NCBI GenBank assembly: GCA_023053545.1
Contig: JAKZAN010000081.1
Span: 78,982 to 142,981, forward strand
Direction: 5' to 3'
From: Lepidurus packardi
Taxonomy: Eukaryota; Arthropoda; Branchiopoda; Notostraca; Triopsidae
Length of the DNA: 64,000 nt
Every line of letters starts with the position of its first letter. Position 1 is the first letter of the stretch. The translations under genes and the position numbers were made by a program. This document shows, in pieces, positions 54,891-64,000 of this stretch. The notes under the pieces were generated by a model. It was not told the origin of the DNA, did not search any database, and worked only from the letters and a program-made list of their open reading frames with translations.

Positions 54891-56630
54891 ACGATTGATT
54901 GAATTCCGTTCTTACTGAATTAATTCCTTATGGACTGAATTATTTCCTTACGGACTGAATTAATTCTTTAGGATTGATTGAATTCCATTCTTACTGAAAT
55001 AATTCCTTACGGAATGAATTAATTCCTTACGGACTGAATTAATTCCTTACGGACTGAATTAATACCTTACGGACTGAATTAAATCCTTACGGACTGAATT
55101 AATTCCTTACGGACTTAATTAATTACTTACGGACTGAATTAATTCCTTACGGATTTAATTAATTCCTTACGGACTGAAATAATTCCTTACGGACTGAATT
55201 AATTCCCTACGGACTGAATCAATTCCTTACGGACTGAATTAATTCCTTACGGACTGAATTATTTCCTTACGGACTGAATTAATTCTTTAGGATTGATTGA
55301 ATTACATTCTTACTGAATTAATTCCTTACGGACTGAACTATTTCCTTACGGACTGAATTAATTCTTTAGGATTGATTGAATTCCATTCTTACTGAATTAA
55401 TTCCTTACGGACTGAATCAATTCCTTACGGACTGAATCATTTCCTTACGGACTGAATCAATTCCTTACGGACTGAATCATTTCCTTACGGACTGAATTAA
55501 TTTCATACGTACGGAATTAATTCTTTACGGACTTAATTAATTCCTTACGGACTTAGTTAATTCCTTACGTACTTAATTAATTCTTTACGGTCTGAATTAA
55601 TTCCTTACGGACTGAATTATTTCCTTACGGACTGAATTAATTCTTTAGGATTGATTGAATTCCTTTCTTAATGAATTAATTCCTTACGGACTGAATTAAT
55701 TCCTTACGGACTGAATTAATTACTTAATTAATTCCTTACGGACTGAATTAATTTCATACGGACTGAATTAATTCATTACGGACTTAATTAATAGATTTCG
55801 GACTGAATTAATTCATTATGGACTTAACTAATTCCGTAAGGAATGAATGAATTAATTACGGACTGAGTTAATTCCTTACGGACTGAAATAATTCCTTACT
55901 GACTAAAATAATTCCTTACTGACTGAATTAATTCCTTACGGACTGAATTAATTCCTTACGGACTGAATTAATTCCTTACGGACTGAATTAATTCCTTACG
56001 GACTGAATCAATTCCTTACGGACTGAATTAATTCCTTACGGACTGAATTAATTCCTTACGGACTGAATTAATTCTTTAGGATTGATTGAATTCCATTCTT
56101 ACTGAATTAATTCCTTACGGACTGAATTAATTCCTTACGGACTGAATTAATTCTTTAGGATTGATTGAATTCCATTCTTACTGAATTAATTCCTTACGGA
56201 CTGAATTAATTTCTTACGTACTGAAGTTATTAGTTACGGATTGAATTAATTCCTTACGGACTGAATTAATTCCTTACGGACTGAATTAATACCTTACGGA
56301 CTGAATTAAATCCTTACGGACTGAATTAATTCCTTACGGACTTAATTAATTCCTTACGGACTTAATTAATTCCTTACGTACTATATTAATTCCTTACGGA
56401 CTGAAATAATTCATTACGGACTGAATTAATTCCTTACGGACTGAATTAATTCCTTACGGACTGAATCAATTCCTTACGGACTGAATTAATTCCTTACGGA
56501 CTGAATTAATTCCTTACGGACTGAATCATTTCCTTACGGACTGAATTAATTCTTTAGGATTGATTGAATTCCTTTCTTACTGAATTAATTTAATACGGAC
56601 GGAATTAATTCTTTACGGTCTGAATTAATT
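54217..56630. repeat. HOR family IX, copy 1 (2,414 bp)
   Basis: CAGTTCGG at 54217 and 56631; within it TTCACGATTG at 54888 and GTAAGGAATG at 55836. It lacks the GATTTCGG block next to its 12-bp unit near 54556 that later copies have. A 40-bp doublet of GAATCAATTC and GAATCATTTC units at about 55420-55490 replaces a B+C pair. Confidence 0.82.
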
Positions 56631-59064
56631 CAGTTCGGATTTAATTAATTCCTTACGGACTTAATTAATTCCTCACGTACTTAATTAATTCTTTACGGTC
56701 TGAATTAATTCCGTACGGATTTAATTAATTCCTAACGGACTGAATTAATTCCTTAGGATTGATTGAATTCCTTTCTTACTGAATTAATTTCATACGGACG
56801 GAATTAATTCCTTACGGACTTAATTAATTCTTTAGGATTGATTGAATTCCTTTCTTAATGAATTAATTCCTTACGGACTGAATTAATTCCTTAATTAATT
56901 CCTTACGGACTGAATTAATTTCATACGGACTGAATTAATTCATTACGGACTTAATTAATCGATTTCGGACTGAATTAATTCCTTACGTACTGAACTTATT
57001 CCTTACGGACTGAATTAATTCCTTACGGACTGAATTAATTCCTTACGGACTGAATTAATTCCTTACGGACTGAATTAATACCTTACGGACTGAATTAAAT
57101 CCTTACGGACTGAATTAATTCCTTACGGACTGAGTTAATTCTTTACGGACTGAAATAATTCCTTACTGACTGAAATAATTCCTTACTGACTGAATTAATT
57201 CCTTACGGACTGAACTAATTCCTTACGGACTGAATTAATTCCTTACGGACTTAATTAATTCCTTCCGGACTTAATTAATTCCTTACGGACTGAATTAATT
57301 CCTTACGGACTGAATTAATTCTTCACGATTGATTGAATTCCGTTCTTACTGAATTAATTCCTTATGGACTGAATTATTTCCTTACGGACTGAATTAATTC
57401 TTTAGGATTGATTGAATTCCATTCTTACTGAAATAATTCCTTACGGAATGAATTAATTCCTTACGGACTGAATTAATTCCTTACGGACTGAATTAATACC
57501 TTACGGACTGAATTAAATCCTTACGGACTGAATTAATTCCTTACGGACTTAATTAATTACTTACGGACTGAATTAATTCCTTACGGATTTAATTAATTCC
57601 TTACGGACTGAAATAATTCCTTACGGACTGAATTAATTCCCTACGGACTGAATCAATTCCTTACGGACTGAATTAATTCCTTACGGACTGAATTATTTCC
57701 TTACGGACTGAATTAATTCTTTAGGATTGATTGAATTACATTCTTACTGAATTAATTCCTTACGGACTGAACTATTTCCTTACGGACTGAATTAATTCTT
57801 TAGGATTGATTGAATTCCATTCTTACTGAATTAATTCCTTACGGACTGAATCAATTCTTTACGGACTGAATCATTTCCTTACGGACTGAATCAATTCCTT
57901 ACGGACTGAATCATTTCCTTACGGACTGAATTAATTTCATACGTACGGAATTAATTCTTTACGGACTTAATTTATTCCTTACGGACTATATTAATTCCTT
58001 ACGTACTTAATTAATTCTTTACGGTCTGAATTAATTCCTTACGGACTGAATTATTTCCTTACGGACTGAATTAATTCTTTAGGATTGATTGAATTCCTTT
58101 CTTAATGAATTAATTCCTTACGGACTGAATTAATTCCTTACGGACTGAATTAATTACTTAATTAATTCCTTACGGACTGAATTAATTTCATACGGACTGA
58201 ATTAATTCATTACGGACTTAATTAATAGATTTCGGACTGAATTAATTCATTATGGACTTAACTAATTCCGTAAGGAATGAATGAATTAATTACGGACTGA
58301 GTTAATTCCTTACGGACTGAAATAATTCCTTACTGACTGAAATAATTCCTTACTGACTGAATTAATTCCTTACGGACTGAATTAATTCCTTACGGACTGA
58401 ATTAATTCCTTACGGACTGAATTAATTCCTTACGGACTGAATCAATTCCTTACGGACTGAATTAATTCCTTACGGACTGAATTAATTCCTTACGGACTGA
58501 ATTAATTCTTTAGGATTGATTGAATTCCATTCTTACTGAATTAATTCCTTACGGACTGAATTAATTCCTTACGGACTGAATTAATTCTTTAGGATTGATT
58601 GAATTCCATTCTTACTGAATTAATTCCTTACGGACTGAATTAATTTCTTACGTACTGAAGTTATTAGTTACGGATTGAATTAATTCCTTACGGACTGAAT
58701 TAATTCCTTACGGACTGAATTAATACCTTACGGACTGAATTAAATCCTTACGGACTGAATTAATTCCTTACGGACTTAATTAATTCCTTACGGACTTAAT
58801 TAATTCCTTACGTACTATATTAATTCCTTACGGACTGAAATAATTCATTACGGACTGAATTAATTCCTTACGGACTGAATTAATTCCTTACGGACTGAAT
58901 CAATTCCTTACGGACTGAATTAATTCCTTACGGACTGAATTAATTCCTTACGGACTGAATCATTTCCTTACGGACTGAATTAATTCTTTAGGATTGATTG
59001 AATTCCTTTCTTACTGAATTAATTTAATACGGACGGAATTAATTCTTTACGGTCTGAATTAATT
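56631..59064. repeat. HOR family IX, copy 2 (2,434 bp)
   Basis: CAGTTCGG 56631 to 59065; GTAAGGAATG at 58270; TTCACGATTG at 57322. Near 56720 it lacks four monomers (80 bp) present in copy 3. It carries the TTAATTTATTC/CTATATTAATTC pair near 57970, as does copy 3 but not copy 1. Confidence 0.85.
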
Positions 59065-61538
59065 CAGTTCGGATTTAATTAATTCCTTACTGACTTAATT
59101 AATTCCTCACGTACTTAATTAATTCTTTACGGTCTGAATTAATTCCGTACGGATTTAATTAATTCCTTACGGACTGAAATAATTCCTTACGGACTGAATT
59201 AATTCCTTACGGACTGAATCAATTCCTTACAGACTGAATTAATTCCTAACGGACTGAATTAATTCCTTAGGATTGATTGAATTCCTTTCTTACTGAATTA
59301 ATTTCATACGGACGGAATTAATTCCTTACGGACTTAATTAATTCTTTAGGATTGATTGAATTCCTTTCTTAATGAATTAATTCCTTACGGACTGAATTAA
59401 TTCCTTAATTAATTCCTTACGGACTGAATTAATTTCATACGGACTGAATTAATTCATTACGGACTTAATTAATCGATTTCGGACTGAATTAATTCCTTAC
59501 GTACTGAACTTATTCCTTACGGACTGAATTAATTCCTTACGGACTGAATTAATTCCTTACGGACTGAATTAATTCCTTACGGACTGAATTAATACCTTAC
59601 GGACTGAATTAAATCCTTACGGACTGAATTAATTCCTTACGGACTGAGTTAATTCTTTACGGACTGAAATAATTCCTTACTGACTGAAATAATTCCTTAC
59701 TGACTGAATTAATTCCTTACGGACTGAACTAATTCCTTACGGACTGAATTAATTCCTTACGGACTTAATTAATTCCTTCCGGACTTAATTAATTCCTTAC
59801 GGACTGAATTAATTCCTTACGGACTGAATTAATTCTTCACGATTGATTGAATTCCGTTCTTACTGAATTAATTCCTTATGGACTGAATTATTTCCTTACG
59901 GACTGAATTAATTCTTTAGGATTGATTGAATTCCATTCTTACTGAAATAATTCCTTACGGAATGAATTAATTCCTTACGGACTGAATTAATTCCTTACGG
60001 ACTGAATTAATACCTTACGGACTGAATTAAATCCTTACGGACTGAATTAATTCCTTACGGACTTAATTAATTACTTACGGACTGAATTAATTCCTTACGG
60101 ATTTAATTAATTCCTTACGGACTGAAATAATTCCTTACGGACTGAATTAATTCCCTACGGACTGAATCAATTCCTTACGGACTGAATTAATTCCTTACGG
60201 ACTGAATTATTTCCTTACGGACTGAATTAATTCTTTAGGATTGATTGAATTACATTCTTACTGAATTAATTCCTTACGGACTGAACTATTTCCTTACGGA
60301 CTGAATTAATTCTTTAGGATTGATTGAATTCCATTCTTACTGAATTAATTCCTTACGGACTGAATCAATTCCTTACGGACTGAATCATTTCCTTACGGAC
60401 TGAATCAATTCCTTACGGACTGAATCATTTCCTTACGGACTGAATTAATTTCATACGTACGGAATTAATTCTTTACGGACTTAATTTATTCCTTACGGAC
60501 TATATTAATTCCTTACGTACTTAATTAATTCTTTACGGTCTGAATTAATTCCTTACGGACTGAATTATTTCCTTACGGACTGAATTAATTCTTTAGGATT
60601 GATTGAATTCCTTTCTTAATGAATTAATTCCTTACGGACTGAATTAATTCCTTACGGACTGAATTAATTACTTAATTAATTCCTTACGGACTGAATTAAT
60701 TTCATACGGACTGAATTAATTCATTATGGACTTAACTAATTCCGTAAGGAATGAATGAATTAATTACGGACTGAGTTAATTCCTTACGGACTGAAATAAT
60801 TCCTTACTGACTGAAATAATTCCTTACTGACTGAATTAATTCCTTACGGACTGAATTAATTCCTTACGGACTGAATTAATTCCTTACGGACTGAATTAAT
60901 TCCTTACGGACTGAATCAATTCCTTACGGACTGAATTAATTCCTTACGGACTGAATTAATTCCTTACGGACTGAATTAATTCTTTAGGATTGATTGAATT
61001 CCATTCTTACTGAATTAATTCCTTACGGACTGAATTAATTCCTTACGGACTGAATTAATTCTTTAGGATTGATTGAATTCCATTCTTACTGAATTAATTC
61101 CTTACGGACTGAATTAATTTCTTACGTACTGAAGTTATTAGTTACGGATTGAATTAATTCCTTACGGACTGAATTAATTCCTTACGGACTGAATTAATAC
61201 CTTACGGACTGAATTAAATCCTTACGGACTGAATTAATTCCTTACGGACTTAATTAATTCCTTACGGACTTAATTAATTCCTTACGTACTATATTAATTC
61301 CTTACGGACTGAAATAATTCATTACGGACTGAATTAATTCCTTACGGACTGAATTAATTCCTTACGGACTGAATCAATTCCTTACGGACTGAATTAATTC
61401 CTTACGGACTGAATTAATTCCTTACGGACTGAATCATTTCCTTACGGACTGAATTAATTCTTTAGGATTGATTGAATTCCTTTCTTACTGAATTAATTTA
61501 ATACGGACGGAATTAATTCTTTACGGTCTGAATTAATT
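59065..61538. repeat. HOR family IX, copy 3 (2,474 bp)
   Basis: CAGTTCGG 59065 to 61539; TTCACGATTG 59836; GTAAGGAATG 60744. Compared with copy 2 it keeps the four monomers near 59160-59240 (+80 bp) and loses two just before the GTAAGGAATG block near 60720 (-40 bp), which accounts exactly for the 40-bp length difference. Confidence 0.85.
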
Positions 61539-62960
61539 CAGTTCGGATTTAATTAATTCCTTACGGACTTAATTAATTCCTCACGTACTTAATTAATTCT
61601 TTACGGTCTGAATTAATTCCGTACGGATTTAATTAATTCCTTACGGACTGAAATAATTCCTTACGGACTGAATTAATTCCTTACGGACTGAATCAATTCC
61701 TTACAGACTGAATTAATTCCTAACGGACTGAATTAATTCCTTAGGATTGATTGAATTCCTTTCTTACTGAATTAATTTCATACGGACGGAATTAATTCCT
61801 TACGGACTTAATTAATTCTTTAGGATTGATTGAATTCCTTTCTTAATGAATTAATTCCTTACGGACTGAATTAATTCCTTAATTAATTCCTTACGGACTG
61901 AATTAATTTCATACGGACTGAATTAATTCATTACGGACTTAATTAATCGATTTCGGACTGAATTAATTCCTTACGTACTGAACTTATTCCTTACGGACTG
62001 AATTAATTCCTTACGGACTGAATTAATTCCTTACGGACTGAATTAATTCCTTACGGACTGAATTAATACCTTACGGACTGAATTAAATCCTTACGGACTG
62101 AATTAATTCCTTACGGACTGAGTTAATTCTTTACGGACTGAAATAATTCCTTACTGACTGAAATAATTCCTTACTGACTGAATTAATTCCTTACGGACTG
62201 AACTAATTCCTTACGGACTGAATTAATTCCTTACGGACTTAATTAATTCCTTCCGGACTTAATTAATTCCTTACGGACTGAATTAATTCCTTACGGACTG
62301 AATTAATTCTTCACGATTGATTGAATTCCGTTCTTACTGAATTAATTCCTTACGGACTGAATTATTTCCTTACGGACTGAATTAATTCTTTAGGATTGAT
62401 TGAATTCCATTCTTACTGAAATAATTCCTTACGGAATGAATTAATTCCTTACGGACTGAATTAATTCCTTACGGACTGAATTAATACCTTACGGACTGAA
62501 TTAAATCCTTACGGACTGAATTAATTCCTTACGGACTTAATTAATTACTTACGGACTGAATTAATTCCTTACGGATTTAATTAATTCCTTACGGACTGAA
62601 ATAATTCCTTACGGACTGAATTAATTCCCTACGGACTGAATCAATTCCTTACGGACTGAATTAATTCCTTACGGACTGAATTATTTCCTTACGGACTGAA
62701 TTAATTCTTTAGGATTGATTGAATTACATTCTTACTGAATTAATTCCTTACGGACTGAACTATTTCCTTACGGACTGAATTAATTCTTTAGGATTGATTG
62801 AATTCCATTCTTACTGAATTAATTCCTTACGGACTGAATCAATTCCTTACGGACTGAATCATTTCCTTACGGACTGAATTAATTCTTTAGGATTGATTGA
62901 ATTCCTTTCTTACTGAATTAATTTCATACGTACGGAATTAATTCTTTACGGACTTAATTA
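61539..62960. repeat. HOR family IX, copy 4 (partial)
   Basis: CAGTTCGG at 61539, TTCACGATTG at 62310 and the GAATTACATTC unit near 62722 keep the family order. After about 62960 the order leaves the family, before the GTAAGGAATG block is reached. Confidence 0.8.
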
Positions 62961-64000
62961 ATTCCTTACGGACTTAATTAATTCTTTAGGATTGATTGAA
63001 TTCCATTCTTACTGAATTAATTCCTTACGGACTGAATTAATTCTTTAGGATTGATTGAATTCCATTCTTACTGAATTAATTCCTTACGGACTGAATTATT
63101 TCCTTACGGACTGAATTAATTCTTTAGGATTGATTGAATTCCATTCTTACTGAATTAATTCCTTACGGACTGAATTAATTCCTTACGGACTGAATTATAT
63201 CCTTAAGGACTGAATTAATACCTTACGGACTGAATTAAATCCTTACGGACTGAATTCATTCCTTACGGACTTAATTTATTCCTTACGGACTATATTAATT
63301 CCTTACGGACTGAATTAATTCTTTACGGACTGAATTAATTCCTTACGGACTGAATTAATTCCTTACGGACTGAAATAATTCCTTACTGACTGAAATAATT
63401 CCTTACTGACTGAATTAATTCCTTACGGACTGAATTAATTCCTTACGGACTGAATTAATTCCTTACGGACTGAATTAATTCCTTACGGACTGAATCAATT
63501 CCTTACGGACTGAATCAATTCCTTACGGACTGAATTAATACCTTACGGACTGAATTAAATCCTTACGGACTGAATTAATTCCTTACGGACTTAATTAATT
63601 ACTTACGGACTGAATTAATTCCTTACGGATTTATTTAATTCCTTACGGACTGAAATAATTCCTTACGGACTGAATTAATTCCCTACGGACTGAATCAATT
63701 CCTTACGGACTGAATTAATTCCTTACGGACTGAATTATTTCCTTCGGACTGAATTAATTCTTTAGGATTGATTGAATTACATTCTTACTGAATTAATTCC
63801 TTACGGACTGAACTATTTCCTTACGGACTGAATTAATTCTTTAGGATTGATTGAATTCCATTCTTACTGAATTAATTCCTTACGGACTGAATCAATTCCT
63901 TACGGACTCAATCATTTCCTTACGGACTGAATTAATTCTTTAGGATTGATTGAATTCCTTTCTTACTGAATTAATTTCATACGTACGGAATTAATTCTTT
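62961..64000. repeat. Mosaic at the right window edge
   Basis: B+C-rich start, then an ATTATATCC head (63194) with a CTTAAGGACTG unit, a short family VIII-like series, and from about 63530 a return to the GAATTAATAC/GAATTAAATC/CCCTACGG order of family IX. A 19-bp monomer that lost TA (CTTCGGACTG..., 63742-63760; also one base regained by comparison with flanks, so net -1) is unique here. The array runs out of the window. Confidence 0.68.

Larger units (their letters stand above)
1..64000. repeat. Satellite array, 20-bp monomer, fills the entire window
   Basis: Every stretch I read resolves into head-to-tail copies of CTTACGGACTGAATTAATTC or close variants (7 of 20 positions G/C). No inverted block, no unique sequence, no poly-A tail, no terminal inverted repeat and no long ORF interrupts it. 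The monomer has TGA at positions 10-12 and TAA at 15-17, and its reverse complement has two TAA triplets; since 20 leaves remainder 2 on division by 3, each frame meets these stops within about 60 bases. This is typical of constitutive heterochromatin in a eukaryotic nuclear genome. The array extends past both window ends. Species and chromosomal position cannot be read from it. Confidence 0.97.

Noticed and set aside
1-64000. Protein-coding potential (repeat protein encoded by the 20-bp unit)
   Set aside because: 60 bp (three monomers) would be the coding period. Each frame on the + strand meets TGA or TAA within that period, and the reverse strand has two TAA per monomer. Local variants may open slightly longer frames, but nothing of gene length was seen.
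1-64000. CRISPR array
   Set aside because: The 20-bp repeats abut directly with no unique spacers, and no cas-like coding region is present.
1-64000. Human-type satellite II/III (GGAAT/ATTCC repeats) because of frequent ATTCC and GATTGATTGAATTCC
   Set aside because: The underlying period is 20 bp with a conserved TTACGGACTGAATTAA core, not a 5-bp ATTCC lattice. The resemblance is limited to short AT-rich words.
1-64000. CENP-B box
   Set aside because: The CENP-B box core (TTCG....A..CGGG) needs a CGGG end, and I saw no CGGG. TTCGG in the GATTTCGG units is not in the right context.
1-64000. Promoters, ARS-like origins or terminators suggested by AT-rich words and the dyad
   Set aside because: These words recur in every monomer, so they cannot be separated from the satellite background. 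No unique arrangement marks a specific site.
1-64000. Low-complexity assembly artefact for the entire window
   Set aside because: Rare variants occur in ordered, long-range patterns with consistent offsets, which random consensus error would not create. Local artefacts such as the identical 1,681-bp copy remain possible and are listed as a finding.

Overview
The whole 64 kb window is one uninterrupted satellite-DNA array. I found no gene, RNA gene, transposon, CRISPR array or other unique sequence on either strand. The basic unit is a 20-bp, 35% GC monomer, CTTACGGACTGAATTAATTC, in strictly head-to-tail order and always in the same orientation, about 3,200 copies. This kind of array points to nuclear heterochromatin of a eukaryote (pericentromeric, centromeric, subtelomeric or a sex/B chromosome). 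Nothing here identifies the species, and I do not recognise the monomer as a named satellite. All positions and offsets below were read by eye; large boundaries are good to a few tens of bases.

The array is not a simple repeat. It is built from a small alphabet of monomer variants: the canonical unit A and its point variants; a fixed 19+20-bp pair (B+C, 39 bp) that shifts the register by one base at each occurrence; a 12-bp truncated unit; and rare 19- and 21-bp units. Strings of these variants are re-used as higher-order repeats (HORs), and each part of the window has its own HOR length.

Layout: 1-10 kb, three copies of a ~3.5-3.7 kb HOR. 10-13.7 kb, a mosaic with the most divergent patch of the window (11,851-12,470). 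13.7-17.2 kb, a ~1 kb HOR with nested 219-, 279- and 319-bp duplications. 17.2-23 kb, a 1.36-1.60 kb HOR. 23-25.4 kb, mosaic with an 807-bp repeat. 25.4-28.5 kb, a two-part 1,062-bp HOR. 28.5-32.9 kb, a 1.64-1.74 kb HOR. 32.9-36.2 kb, a 1,681-bp tandem duplication in which I found no difference. 36.2-37.4 kb, an identical 340-bp tandem duplication. 37.4-43.5 kb, a segment carrying three ~0.95 kb HOR units, repeated at 47.3-53.4 kb (offset ~9.7-10.0 kb). 42-47 kb and 54.2-62.9 kb, copies of a 2.3-2.5 kb HOR. 62.9-64 kb, mosaic that runs off the window.

Nearly all length differences between copies equal whole monomers (multiples of 20, less one per B+C pair). That is the pattern expected if the array evolves by unequal exchange or replication slippage kept in monomer register. 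Because 20 is not a multiple of 3 and the monomer carries stop triplets on both strands, every reading frame closes within about 60 bases, so coding is ruled out for the canonical array. Any function would have to be structural (chromatin, curvature, protein binding) or through non-coding satellite RNA; the sequence alone does not show one.
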